Assembly: GCF_004664715.2 (NCBI RefSeq)
Contig: NC_051071.1
Span: forward strand, 86,938,936-87,002,935
Length of the DNA: 64,000 bases
Direction of reading: 5' to 3'
From: Peromyscus leucopus
Taxonomy: Eukaryota > Chordata > Mammalia > Rodentia > Cricetidae
The notes below the pieces were generated by a model, which did no database searches, was not told the DNA's origin, and saw nothing but the letters and a program-made list of their open reading frames with translations. Both the position numbers and the translations under genes were made by a program. This document shows positions 1 to 12,262 of this stretch, in pieces (position 1 is the stretch's first letter; each line of letters starts with the position of its first letter).

Positions 1-1091
1 AACTCCACTGGACAGAGCATGAAATATGTTTTGAAGATCTTTTCCTCACACCTCAACAGAGCTTTCTTTCAGTCAGATTGTGAAGTAAAAAGTAGGCCCA
101 GGGAAACTGCAGCAATTTTAAGCATTGCACTACTAACAGTATGGAGCCTGTCTTGAGGACTGGAGGGCTTCTGAGAACAGCAAGGAGAAGTCCGTTTGTG
201 GGCTCATTTCTCCTATCTACATGATGGCCTATGGATGCTACTAATTGTTGAGTTCACTTCTACATCTTTCTTGGTATTAGAGTCTGCTAGAGTTAGCTTT
301 GGATAGTCACTGAAATCCAGAAAGCAAATTCCACTTCATCATCAAATGCTTTGGTTCCAGAATTAACTTGTGAGAATTCTGTATATAAGAAAAAAAAGTT
401 TTTTCATTTTGTTTCTTATATCTCCTCTATAAAGACAAATATATTCAACTTTTTTCCTGCTTGACACACACTTGCAAAGCAGTTCTATTATGGTATTAAC
501 ATTGCCATTTGAGAAGATTGCTAGTGGTCTGTGCAGTCCTTAATGTGGTTTACTTTTTAGGAGGTTAGTTTTTTTTTTTTTTTGGTCATGGATTTTAATT
601 AAAGTTTAACAAATGCCATTGTGTATGCTGAGTCAGCAATGTCTTACACACATTTCTCTCTGGAATGTGAGAAGGATTCAGGAGTGTCCACAAAGATCAC
701 GAGATCAAAGAAAAGTGTGGTAAGTATCAAGTGGCGATGTTGTGGTGGATGCTGAAGCAAAGGCATCTTTCTAGTTCATTGTCAGACTAAAAGTAAGTTT
801 GGATTTCTTGCATTCAGTGTAATTCTAGTGTGTTTTTTCACTCTCTTTATAAGCTAAATTTATAATTTCTGTTTGGACATCAGTTTCTTGTCAAACATAG
901 GCAAAGAACACAATGATATGATTGTGACTGCCTATATGAGAAGATAAGGCATATGTACTAATAAAAGGGCAAATCAAGTTTTATGCCATATGTTCCTATA
1001 AAAGAGAAATAGAAATCTAGGTACCTGAGGTCTCTTATGATGTAGGGAACCATTTTTGCCCTAATTTCTCCCCATCGTTAGTCCTATTCTT
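1..1091. other. No gene or repeat recognised
   Basis: AT-rich sequence with frequent stops in all frames. There is a T-run near 570-585. I see nothing else that can be named. Confidence 0.5.
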
Positions 1092-1108
1092 CCAGAGGCA
1101 TTTATTTT

Positions 1109-1280
1109 TATTTTTATTTTTTTATTTTTTTTGGTTTTTCGAGACAGGGTTTCTCTGTGTAGCTTTGCACCTTTCCTGGAGCTCACTTGGTAGCCCAGGC
1201 TGGCCTCGAACTCACAGAGATCCGCCTGCCTCTGCCTCCCGAGTGCTGGGATTAAAGGCGTGCGCCACCACCGCCCGGCC
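1109..1280 (-). repeat. B1 SINE, full length
   Basis: The + strand shows the reverse complement of a 7SL-derived B1: T-rich tail complement, then the 'gagacagggtttctctgtgt' block, the 'ggctggcctcgaactcacag' block, and the A/B-box end 'gtgctgggattaaaggcg'. The insertion is flanked by a 15-bp direct repeat AGAGGCATTTATTTT at 1094-1108 and 1281-1295, which is a textbook L1-mediated target duplication. The variant with 'tagctttgcacctttcctgg' is the cricetid rather than the mouse type (inference). Confidence 0.95.
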
Positions 1281-1296
1281 AGAGGCATTTATTTTA

Positions 1297-1713
1297 TACT
1301 GGATTTTTCTTTTTATCTGTACATGGAGCTGTTTCTCTTATCTCTTCTGGTCCTTTGCTTCCTTCTACCTAGTGAGAACTGGATGACCACTTAAGGAATT
1401 CTTTTGCTTTCATTTTTATTGTTTACCTAACACCACTTTGAATATTAAAATTCTCTCTCTTGCCAAATATTTTTCCTTCCATATTTTAAGCAACTCCTGA
1501 CATTTCACCTCAGGCATAAAGGATTCTGACTTGACCAGAGGCAGGCATAGCTTTTTCTTGCTAATCAACTTAGCAGAAACACTCAAATTCTTCCACTGAC
1601 TTTCTGAGATGCAGGTTCAATAAATTTGAGCCATACATTTTGTGTTTTGGGAACATAAATGAAAGTAGAATTTGTTTCTTGAACCCTGACAGAAGAGATG
1701 GGCTGTCATAGGC
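1297..1713. other. No gene or repeat recognised
   Basis: Intronic sequence. Short chance frames only. Confidence 0.45.
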
Positions 1714-1714
1714 T

Positions 1715-1882
1715 GCAGTACAGTGTGGCCAGTGCTTGGAGAGCACAGGCATTGTGACTAGGTTACAATACAGTGTGACCAGTGCTTGGTTGACTAGGTC
1801 ACAATACAGTGTGGCCAGAGCTTGGAGAGCACAGGAATATTATGACTAGGTTACAATACAGTGTGGCCAGAGCTTGGATGGC
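1715..1882. repeat. Small minisatellite, about 4 units of 36-52 bp
   Basis: The phrase 'acagtgtggccag(t/a)gcttgg' recurs four times, each followed (except the last) by 'gactaggtta/gactaggtca'. Units are about 51, 36, 52 and a partial length; the second unit lacks the 'agagcacaggaat' segment. The array is internally diverged, so it is not a recent expansion. Confidence 0.8.
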
Positions 1883-3194
1883 ACTGTTAATGCTTGAAGT
1901 GCACAGTGAAGAAAACAAACAGAACATCTTCCTCTGAGGGAGCAAGGAGGAGAGCAGCGTAGAGGGAAGGGAAAGTCACTAAAAAGAAAGACCAGTGCAT
2001 AGAGAGGCAGGAAAGTGTGGCAAGGCATGTAGGTTGGCGCCACACTGCAGCAGAGCCTACATTCTACATCACAGAAGCAGGGCTCAAACAAGGTACTATA
2101 CATAAAGTACCTAATGCAGGCCCGATTTATACACAGAAGCTGATAAAATATGATGTTGTTACTGAAACTATGATTTATTGTAACAACTCAGAAACCAGAA
2201 GCCATTTTTTTTTCTAGCACAGCCAATGAATAGATGCCACATACAGAAAAAATAATAATTCTGCCACTGGTTTGGAATGTGGATTGGAAGGAGAGAGACG
2301 AGGAGAGAAATTGGTTGGCAATTAGAACACTAATGCACAGGATATCATTAAGTTCTGATGACAAGGGTGTGAACATCAGCCCTTCTGTAGGTCAGGTTCC
2401 TCACCAGCACATATCCAGATTATAGTGGGATCGAATTTGTTGGTTGACATGAGGCTACAAGAGCCATGGTTTTCAAAACTCTTTCAGTTGGTTTTGCACT
2501 GGTGATCTCTGTGCGTGAAGCAGACATTGCTTGCATTATCTGCTGCCTATGGTTGAGTCCTGGACTGTGATAACTGGACACGCACAGAACCCATGCCATA
2601 TCATTTGCATAGGCAGCAGCAAAAGAACTCTTTTTTTTTTGGTTGATTATAATCATGATGCCAATTAATCAACATTGAGTGTTCAATAGTGTTACATTGT
2701 TGAGGCCTACCCATTGAGTAAAAAAACAAAAAAATCTAACAGCAACAGAACCTTCCAGCTGTTCCTGGTTTAAGGTAGCAAGGCCTTCTGCATGTCACGC
2801 TGTAGTCTTTGTTGTATATTGGAAGTTCTACCATTTTAGATATGTGTTCAGAAAATATGATTTTGTAGTTGTGTTAATGATTTCCTTAGAAGTCATGTTT
2901 TTCCAAGGAAGAGATGAGCTATACTGTTTTAGATGCACATCATAAGCCAAGTTGTAGCTTTGGCAAGCATGCTCAGGTATGTGGTTCATAAGTGAACCGT
3001 GCCATATCATTTGTACTACAAAAGATGTGTTTTCACCTGGTCTCATTTTCTGGTTCTTAAGTGAAAGTTAGTTGCTGATAGAGGATAAACTATTGGTCAA
3101 ACCTGTCTGAGGACTTGTCAAAGTTCACTTGGCCTGAAGATCTTTGCAGCAATCTTCCTTTGGCTCCTGTCGCCATTCTGATGTTTTGAGATAG
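1883..3194. other. No gene recognised
   Basis: Two short similar phrases ('gtgccatatcatttg' near 3000 and 'atgccatatcatttg' near 2593) suggest remnants of a duplicated old element, but I cannot name it. Open frames are under 90 codons and show no domain. Confidence 0.4.
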
Positions 3195-3418
3195 ATAGCA
3201 TTTCAAATTCTTGGTATTATGGGCATTTCTAATTGGATAACTCTGTGAAAGCGCTGGCCGTTCATTCTTAATAGGATGTTGGCAACAGTGCTGGCCTTGA
3301 TTTATTAGGTACCAGTATAGCCTTCTCTCCAGTTTGACAATCAAAATATCTCCAGGTACTGTCAATAGTCCCTAGAGATGAGAAATGTTGGCAAAATCAT
3401 TCCCAGCTGAGAATTATT
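3195..3418 (-). mobile_element. MER5A-like hAT-Charlie remnant
   Basis: Read on the - strand, this aligns by eye with the MER5A non-autonomous DNA transposon: an 'aattctcagctggg..atttt' start, 'acctggagatattttgattgtcaaactgg' broken by substitutions, 'catcctattaagaa', and a final 'ccaattagaaatgcccataata' block. It is ancient and highly diverged; the boundaries are approximate. Confidence 0.65.
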
Positions 3419-3724
3419 GGTCTAAACTTTGGTTAAGAAATGCTCAAACTATGGAATTTCATTGAGTTATCTATTCAATTATCAATATGTTCATGATTTA
3501 TATCAACAACTTCAGTGTTTTATATTTTTTTATTGTTGCTGTTTTGTTTGTTTATTTTTAACTTTCAGACCAAAATGTAGTTTTTGCCAAATTATATATT
3601 GGCTTGTTAATGTTTAAGGATCCCATTTTAAAAGTTTCTGCCAAATAAAATCCGATGAGCAACCTGCCAGTGAGGCAGCTTTCTTCGTTTCTGTGTTCAC
3701 TTATGTGAATCTTGTGTTATAAAG

Positions 3725-3803
3725 CAAAAACAAAAACAAAAAAAACCAGTAACAACAAAAACAACCAAAAAAACCAAAAAAAAAAAAAAAAAAAACCAAA
3801 ACC
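3725..3803. repeat. A-rich low-complexity tract
   Basis: CAAAAA/CCAAAA motifs end in a run of about 20 A. It could be the tail of a decayed retroposon, but no recognisable body precedes it. Confidence 0.7.
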
Positions 3804-6800
3804 CTTTTCTAACCTTGATTGAAGACAAGTTAACTTCCAGGTATATTTATGTCAAGTATTAGAGTGGCATTCAGTTAATGTTTCTGGACTGTGAATGCCT
3901 GAAAAATGGAGCTCACTATAGGTGTGTTTAGTCTGAAGGAATTACCCCACTACTCCTTTCCAAATTGACCAGCCTCTTAAGTAAATTTGAAAAATGTACA
4001 TTTCGGCACACTTCTTTATGTCTGATCAACAAATGACATTGCCACTACTTTAATTTTTATCAAAAAAAGAGGAGACTGACTAAGGTCTGAAATTAGAACA
4101 ATATTAGATGTGAATCTGTGAAGTTTACAGTGTCTGCTTCCTTTTATAAAAGGATGTGACCAGTGACAAGCGGTTCCCTCATCTTCACAGGGCTGTGCTA
4201 GCTCATTGTTGGCCCTTCTCCTTGGAGATGGGGCCAAGATGTGTTACCATAATGTTTAGTGCTTATAAGGGTACTTTCTTTAGCTCCTTCGTGGCTTCTT
4301 ATGGTTTATTATTTGAAGGTCTCAAAGAATTTTCAACAACCTCATTTTAAGGATAAAATACTGTAATTTTTCAATAAGTACTCAAATAATATTTTATTAG
4401 GAATATGTAATACTAATATATACAATCCTTGCTTCATTAAATGTTCTGTGGGGAAATATAACAGCTCCCCAATTACTTCATAAGCATTGCATAATCAGAA
4501 ATTATGTCTTACATCTATTTTTGTTTCCCCAGTTTTAGAGAAAAATCTGGAGTCACTTGAACAATCTAGATTGTCTTTCTGAATTAATCTATGTAGAATG
4601 TTTGAGCATTCAAGGACCCAAAGGAAACTCATTCTAAAAACCAAGTAAGAAGAAGCACTTAGCAAATTCTGTCCAAATAAATAATTAATGATTAAGTGAA
4701 TGTTACATCTATTCTCATGGTGTGAGAAAGCTGTTTTTTATAGTGTGGGTCATATGAGGTAAATTTGCATGAGCCAATTGCATGAGCCAGATAGATGATA
4801 TTCCTTCCTGTATGTATAGAAGTCTGTTTTTCCCTTTTATGATACATTAGTGGGGTGTATCTATAGGAGTTTCTATAGAACAGTTTTGAAGAGGGACCTG
4901 AGTCCAACAGCTAGCTTGACCTAGAAAGTCAAGAATGTGGTATCAAAAGAAAAAGCTGAAATGAAGATTTCAACTAAGGACATACATACCGAAGAGAGAG
5001 ATAGGACCTCACTGCTAAAATACGGTGATAGTGGACTTTGTCAGCTTTGTCCCAAGAGTTCCAACAGCACCAGGAGTATAGACAGCCCTCAGTGAATGAA
5101 TACATGAACAACGCAGAAGAATGGGAGTCCTCTATGTACAGGATTTTTACTGACGTGGGTGAGCATGTTGGAAATGTTAGCAGTGTGTTCCTATTTGCAC
5201 ATGAATTCCATGAATAATCTTAATTTTCAGCTTCTTACTGACTTTAGACTGATTGTTGAGAAAAACAGAAGCATCTCATGACTTAATATTTCATCACTGG
5301 CCTTGCAATTTATTTTTGTTTCATTAAATCCCTAATATTGACATCACACTGATCTTTAAATATAAAACAATAAGCAAACCAAGGAGTTGTATTGTATTTT
5401 CATAAATGCACATTTATGGTTTATTTGTATTCTCATAAAATTCTATAAAATTGATTTTTATTTTCTTTTATTAATAAGTATAGGAACAAATGTGAAACAA
5501 ACCTGTAGAGCAGGGCTTCTTCAGGCACAAACACTCTGGACCTGGACTTTATTTCCAAGCTTCTTATGGTTATTTTTATATTTAGCATTAATAACTTGGA
5601 GTGTAAGTACTAAAAGGCTCTTTTGGTAGTCTGCATAGTAAAACTGAAGGCCAGATAAAACTCATGAGCAGTAAAAAGTAATAAACATAAAATGGAACAC
5701 AAGATTTCATCAAATAGCGGCAGCTCAGTGATGCATGGTGGTCAAAGTGATGGTGGGCCATAGTTTTTAGGTCTTAACTTTGAAGTCATGGTGTGAAGTA
5801 AATAAACTGTTATGTAAAATGTGGAAATGTGTGGGAGAACATTTCATTGGCTCCTATTTTGTCTTTTTGTGACTGGTAAATGTCTCATTTGGGGTCCTAG
5901 TTAGAAATAGAATTCACCCTACATCTCTTGACTACAAAAATATCAAGTCATTAATTCCATATCCCAACTGAGAAAGATAGAGAAAGATCTTATGAGATGA
6001 GGGCTATGAAAGGCACGTAGAGAATGCTAAATACAAATGGCCCATACTGAGGACTGTATAATCAACTTCTACAAAACACCTGTATTTGTGCTAACAATTA
6101 TGTTTCTGTCCGTGTAATTCTCTCCAGACATGTATTGTTAGCGTGGTATTCTAAGCTGTCATTCTTTGTCCACAGTTTGATTCTGTAGACTTTTGCCTCT
6201 CCATGTAAGTTAAGACGGGATCTAACAGTAACTGTAATAAGTTCTGAGATCATTGAGAAAAGGAAATACGTGCCGTGAGCGAGCCAGGAGCCACTGAGCA
6301 TCTGTTGGCACCTGGCAGCGGTTATTCTCACTAGCTTAGTGTTTCCCACAAGCACTCGGGCTCTTGGTGCTGGGATTGCTTAAGAACAAACTGTGCGCTG
6401 ACCATTCTGACCCCGCAGCTGCTCAGAGCCTCAGCAAACCTCAGTGGATAAAGCCATTTTTAGCTTGTCCAGTGTCTTTTGTCAGTGATGGAGAACTTCG
6501 AGCTCTAAAGTTCACTCTGCTCACTGAGCAGTGGCAGCTCCCGGTACACAAAAGCCAATTCCATCTACAAACTCTGTTGACACAGGAGAGAAATCTTCTC
6601 AGCGAAGACCCAGAGTGACCTGAAACAAAGTCACCTTCAAGGATGTGGCTGTGCTGAAACATTATATATAGCAAAATATAGTGTTCTCAGAGACACTGAA
6701 ATAAAGCCTCTCCCGGGAGTGGTAGTAGGGAGTTTTACAAGAAGTGGCTCCACTCACTATGCAAGTGTGAAGTCTTACGTGATAAACCTCAGGAGAAATG

Positions 6801-7138
6801 GTCCAGCTAAGCCAAATCTCCTCCTCAGCTTTGAAATAGTGTCTTGACAGGGACAGTTTTATCTCTTCATTGTCCTTTCGACCAATCAAGATATTTCCTG
6901 GTTTTTAAGTTAGGCTGGTATACTTTAGGGAGATGCATCCTACACTTTCTCTACATTTTCCTTTAATTTAGTTTTATTTTTGATTTTAAATTTACATTAT
7001 TGTATCAGTCAGGCCATATTTTTAATAGTTTATTTGGTTTGATATACTCAGTGTTAATGTCTAAACAAAATATACTTTGAAGTGAGCTCTCTCTGTTCTG
7101 TACCTCCCACTGTGTTCAGTGCTTAATTGTAGAAGCAA
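3804..7138. other. No gene or named repeat recognised
   Basis: About 3.3 kb of AT-rich intronic sequence. Open frames are all short (up to 85 codons) and lack motifs. Parts probably derive from old L1 or other elements too diverged to call by eye. Confidence 0.4.
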
Positions 7139-7221
7139 AAGAAAAAAAAAATCCTGAGTGACTTACAGTACTCAGTTATGCAGTATGTCCTGTCTCACAG
7201 CTTGGAATGTGACCTTTTGTT

Positions 7222-7350
7222 GTGCTTTCTTTCTTTCTTTTTTTATTTTTTTGGTTTGGTTTTGAGGTGGGGTCTGACTGTGTTGCTTAGGCTGGCCTTG
7301 AACTTCAGCCTTCCAAGTGCTGGGTAGGTATATACCATCACACCTGGCTT
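7222..7350 (-). repeat. Old B1-type SINE
   Basis: T-rich complement of a tail, then diverged B1 blocks ('gaggtggggtctgactgtgt', 'aggctggccttgaactt', 'ccaagtgctggg', 'ccatcacacctggct'). More mutated than the copies at 1109 and 57011, so an older insertion. Confidence 0.8.
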
Positions 7351-7829
7351 GAGATGTATTTTTCAATGCCGAAAAGCTGATCAAATACAAAATAAAGTGA
7401 TGCCGTTAGCAAATTTGGTGTTATTGTGGGTAGTTATAGTTATTATAGCAACTATCAAGTCAGCACTCCTTCAAATACAGTAAGATTGCACTAAGTGTTC
7501 TAGAATATATAATGACAATCATTAATCAAAAGCTTCTAGAAAGACTTTCAAGTAAATAACCAGCCCAATTTAAGCTGTGCTCTTCCAAGAGGGCAGAAGT
7601 TTTGTAGAAATATTATAACTTTCATTAAGGCCTTTTGTTTTTGCAAAGTAGCATTAGGCTTGGTATAGCTTATACATATCAGACCCAATAATTGGGAAAT
7701 GAAAAATGTGTAAATCCCAGATGAAGGAATGGCTAAGAAGAACTACTTGGTGCAAATGAAAAAAAAAAAAAAAACAATGTAGGGAAGGTTGTGGAGCTGC
7801 TAACATTAGAGGTTATATCAGCAGAGATA
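7351..7829. other. No gene recognised; short A-run
   Basis: A pure A-run lies near 7758-7774. Nothing else can be named. Confidence 0.4.
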
Positions 7830-7830
7830 C

Positions 7831-7873
<43 letters not shown>

Positions 7874-7922
7874 ATCTATCTGCCTATCTATCTATCTATC
7901 TACCTATCTATCATCTATCTAT
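7830..7922. repeat. (ATCT)n microsatellite
   Basis: Tetranucleotide array with three interruptions (tgcc, tacc and tatcatc variants). The long open frame across it is an artefact of the repeat. Confidence 0.98.
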
Positions 7923-8874
7923 TGTCTGTTTTTATTATATATCTATCAGCCATTGGCTATAGAAATGAAAGTGATTACCAGAAAGGAATGATGAATTTTG
8001 GATGATTTGAAAAGAAACCACAGAAAAGAGGATCATTGAGTACCATCCATTCAAGTGATGCTCGATTAGCTGTTTTATGTAAATGACGTGGTAATGAGCA
8101 AATTTAGGTTTGTTTGTGGAAGAGTTTTAGATGACATCTTTAAGTTGCAGGAGAAGCTATACCAAGGTTGTGCGGAGATTCTCACCATGGAATGATGCTA
8201 GTCCATCATGGTCTGCCCTCTGGCCACCTTGTCTTGCCCACATGAAGCTGGTGTTAACATAGAAACCTACATGGAACCAGGTTTGCCTGATATCAGTAGA
8301 GGCCATTAGGGTGTTGGTTGGCAGAACAGACAGTTGGAGAGGACTGAGGAGCATGGGAGTATGTGAGCGCTAACAGAAGGAAGCAAGGGAGAAAAATCAG
8401 TGAACTACCTAAGAACTCAGGATCAGCTGAGTGAAGTAGAATGTGGCAACTGTCCTCCACATTGTCCTGATTCTTACCTAATTCTCATACATAAAGTTGA
8501 GCAATTTCTAGCTACCAAATTCAGATGTGGGTAATTTTAGCAGGGTCAAAGTCACTGGCAAGTGTTCTCAATCAGTGATGAAATGATTGAAGGAGGGACC
8601 AATAAACACTTTTTCTTCAACTCAGAACACTTCTAGCTGATATCTACTGGGCTTCTGTTGATATTTGTAAGTCAAAGAAAACACTGTCTTATAGCTCTGT
8701 AATTCATTAAGTAGCATGCATATCGCCCAAGACAAGGAGCTAAAATGTATAGACTATCTCCAGGCTAACTGAAACTTGCTGGACATTATTTCCTTGTGTT
8801 CAATTGCAGAATGTAATTATAAAATGTTCTTAGATTCAGGTGGAGTTTTCATTGCTGTTTAGAAGCACAAAGAT
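7923..8874. other. No gene or repeat recognised
   Basis: Intronic sequence. A 65-codon - strand frame at 8157-8354 has no recognisable motif. Confidence 0.4.
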
Positions 8875-8880
8875 GTGCTG

Positions 8881-9372
8881 TGTGGTGATATTTTGTTGTA
8901 CCCTAATAAGATTTGCTTGAAGATCAGAGGACAGAACAAGTCACTAGATTAAACATGGAGGCCAGGCCATGGTGGCACACACCTTTAATCCCAGTACTTG
9001 GGAGTCACATGTCTTTCATCGCAGCCTTTGAGATCACATGCCTTTGCTACCAGTATTTGGGAAGCACACACACGTTTAATCCCAGCTCTAGGAACAAAGT
9101 AATGTGACTGGGCAGAGAAAAGTATATAAGGCAAGGCGTGAGGAGACAGGACCTGGAGCCCTTTTTTGGCTGAAAGCTTTTTTTTCTAGAGGCCCTTTTG
9201 GCTGGATTCCTTTTGGCTGAGGACTCAGAGACATCCAGTCAGAGGATTCCTGGAGTTGGTGAGGTGAGAAGCAGCTGTGGCTTGTTCCTTTGTCTCTCTG
9301 ATCTTTCAGCATTTACCCCAATACCTGGCTCCAGGTTTTTTATTAAAAGGACCATTCAACATTCATGCAACA
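8881..9372 (+). mobile_element. Solo LTR of a class II ERV family, 492 bp, with perfect 6-bp TSD
   Basis: Begins TGTGGTG and ends GCAACA, and is flanked by GTGCTG at 8875-8880 and 9373-9378; a 6-bp duplication is typical of class II (ERVK-type) integration. It carries SINE-like blocks ('ggtggcacacacctttaatc', repeated 'tttaatcccag') in the U3 part, a TATA box 'agtatataagg' at 9121, and an R/U5 end resembling the LTRs at 23463, 25469 and 27314. It is clearly more diverged than those copies and carries no internal sequence, consistent with LTR-LTR recombination of an old provirus. Confidence 0.88.
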
Positions 9373-9595
9373 GTGCTGCTTGAATATTTCCATTTATTTA
9401 TAGCTTTCTATAGATGGTAAATAAATTACATCTTAATATCAAGAGAATCCTGAGGTAAAAATGCTGATTGTATCCAAAATTATGTCTCAAAATTCCAAGC
9501 CAAATACCTTACATATGTCTTATATGGTAGAGCATAAATGAAGTTCAATAAATGTGAAACTAGCCATTGAAATGTGGAAATTATATATATAAAAT

Positions 9596-9596
<1 letters not shown>

Positions 9597-9627
<31 letters not shown>
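9597..9627. repeat. (CA)n microsatellite
   Basis: Uninterrupted CA dinucleotides, about 15 units. Confidence 0.97.
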
Positions 9628-9629
<2 letters not shown>

Positions 9630-10010
9630 TGTGTGTTAGGTAGCTTACCATGACTGTGACAAATCACCTAATAAAAAATTATAGGAAGAAATTAATTTTG
9701 GCTCCCAGATTTTGAGGATTCAGTCCACAGACAGTTACTGTTTGGTTTATCCCAGATCAGAGCATTATGTCAGGGAATACATCCTTGGACAAACATACTC
9801 ATTTCATGGTTGTCAGGGTACAAAAAATAGAGGGAAGAGATTGGGTTTGGGGGACCTCCAAATCCCTGTCAAGTTGTCTTCACAGTTTCCTTGCTTCTTT
9901 CTAATTAGGACCATTCCCTAAAGTTTCTAATACTTCCCAAGGGTACCATATGCTGGCAGCCAGCACATAAGGACCTTTGGGGGACATTAACTATTCTAAC
10001 AGTAACATGT
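9630..10010 (+). repeat. Old interspersed repeat, family not assigned
   Basis: Starts near 'taccatgactgtgacaaat', contains 'ttttggctccca' and 'gattcagtcca', and ends near 'ggacctttgggggacatta'. The same word order recurs in weaker form at 22240-22640, 38350-38640 and 41790-41905, so it is a dispersed mammalian/rodent repeat. The family name would need a library search. Confidence 0.5.
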
Positions 10011-11880
10011 GGCCATATTCAACAATGCAGAAATTGGCCACTACCATATTACTGGTAGCACACCAAGTAGAGTAAAGTTAGGAAGGGCTCAGGAAAGCAT
10101 TAGAGACAAAAAACCAAGTCTTTAGTTCACCTAATTTGTTAATGCTGGGGATGGTTAACCTGAAACTTGTAGGAAACACTGGAAGAAGATGGGTGGTTTG
10201 ATTATGGGGAATAATCAGTTTCCCAACAAAGTACTATTGTGTCCAATTGCATAACCCTCATACCATTTAGTTCTTCACAATCTCCTTTTCTTATCACACC
10301 TTGGAAAGGAGGCTAAGAAGGAGATTATGTGAAACTTGTGATGAATTTTTTCTATGTATTTATGTTTATGAATATATCCCCATCTCTACCATTGCAGTCT
10401 TAGGATCCTAGATGTCTAAGACTGTATTTCCTTATAATCTGTTTGTTGTTTTGAGGTGGGAGCATGCTAGTTTGTATCAACGTTCCTGTTTTGTACATTT
10501 CCCATTCGGTTCCTTTTTAATTACTCTGAGACCTTTTACTTAACCCCCCAATCTACTGCCATTCTCTCCAGGTAAGTCTCCTCAGTTTTCAGTCCTGGCA
10601 ACTGTGGTGAGCCCGGCTCTGCCCTCTGACTGCCGTGTGCTCTTGCTCTATGTTTTTCTTGACACATCACTGACTTATTCCTCAGCCATCCCTTCCCTGA
10701 CTACTTCTATTACCTGGCCCTTGGGTGTTGAAGACGTGATACCTTGTGTGCGTCCTCCCAGTTGGTAACATCCTGTGTCTTGTATTGTTTCTTGTGACAG
10801 GGAGGCCATGATTTAGTTCACATCCTCAGTGTTCAGTTTTAACTCATGTTCATTCACTTAATAAATATGTCAACATTTTTGATGACCATCTCTTACATGT
10901 CAAGCAAAAACTATTATTCTCAAAGAACTTAGGGTGTACCCAATGATTAGACACTAACAAAAGAAGCAAGCACATAAATAGAGAAGTCTATCTGTGGCCA
11001 GTGTCACAGAGCAGAGGTACGTGGTGGTAGGAGCTCACAGAAGCTTCTTATTGGGACACACAGCACATGTTTATGGGGGAAGTTCCTGTTGTTGTTTCCA
11101 TCTCGGTTATTTGGGTGACCCATGCGTGATTTTATTTGTAAATGTCTTGTGTCATGTTTAAAGTGGAAGTGACATTTCCTGGTGGCCAGTGTACCCAGGA
11201 ACTTTAGATGGGTGACATTTCAGTACTTCATTCCTCCTGTTATACCAGTGCTGCATTTTGTCCTTACTAATGCCCCTAGTGTGGTCATGTGTGTATGCAC
11301 ATGTTGTCTGTTTAAGAGTAATGCCAAGAAAACAAGCCTACATTTCCAGTACAGATTCTCCAAGCATTTTCAGTTCCTTGAGGGCTGAATCTTTGTATTT
11401 GGAACCTGAAGTCACACAGGGCATGCTATCAGCATGCAAGACAAGCAATATTTCTTTATGCTGGTTATGTTGTGCAAACTAAATTGACTATAGATCTTGA
11501 AGAAAGGTGAAGAAGAATTGCCTTTTATAAAACTGTCAGTGGCAAATACCACTACGCAGTTTAGGTGATTTAAAGGGCATTGCATTTTTTTTTTTTTTTG
11601 TAATTTAAAGGACAAAAACATGCTGCTATGTGTGTGACTGTTTATAAATACATAGTGATAAACTTGTCTTAACGTTTCAGTTCATTGGTACTTTTATAAA
11701 GTTCTTTGAAATTAGTGTTGAAGGTTATAGAGATCTGTTGCATTTCTGCTGAGCATAGTATGGAAGATGTTGAAGGTCATGGGGATTTGTTGCATTTCTG
11801 CTGTGGACAATATGGAGTACCTTGGTACATTTCAAGCAAGGTTTACTAGCAAGATATTAGATATATCTAATAAGAACATG
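10011..11880. other. No gene recognised
   Basis: Contains a T-run at about 11586-11600. Around 10855-11060 there is faint similarity to the 3' end of L2-type LINEs, too weak to call. Confidence 0.4.
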
Positions 11881-12262
11881 GTCTTAGTTTGGGTTTCTAT
11901 TGCTGTGACAAAACACCATGACCAAAGCAACGTGAGGATGGAAGGGTTGATTTCCATGTACACGTCTACAGCACAGTCCGTCACTAGAGGAAGTCAGGGC
12001 AGAAACTCAAGTCGGAGCCTGGAGGCAGGAACTGAGGCCGTGAGGAACACTGCTTACTGGTTTGCTCTCCATGGCTTCCTCAGCCTGCTCTCTTACATAC
12101 TCCTGGACCACCTACCCAATGTTAGCACTGTGCCCAATGGACCAGGCCCTCTTAGGTCAGTCACTGACCAAGAAAATGGCCCACAGCCTTTTGGAAGCAT
12201 TTTTTCAGCTGCGGTTCCCTCATCTCATATAACTCTAACTTGATTCAACTTGACAATAGACT
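11881..12262 (+). repeat. Rodent '(c)ttagttagggtttctattgctg'-type repeat, copy 1
   Basis: Starts 'gtcttagtttgggtttctat', followed by 'tgctgtgacaaaacaccatg', 'gaagtcagggcagaaactca', and ends 'ttgattcaacttgac'. The same order of blocks occurs at 28990, 42905, 48627 and 58563. It accounts for the 158-codon open frame here, which is therefore not a gene. Confidence 0.75.

Noticed and set aside
8881..9372. Initially read as a B1/B4 SINE cluster because of 'tttaatcccag' blocks
   Set aside because: TG...CA ends, a TATA box and the exact 6-bp duplication show that it is an LTR with SINE-like modules.
11767..12243. 158-codon + strand frame
   Set aside because: Mostly inside a dispersed rodent repeat with at least four other copies in the window.
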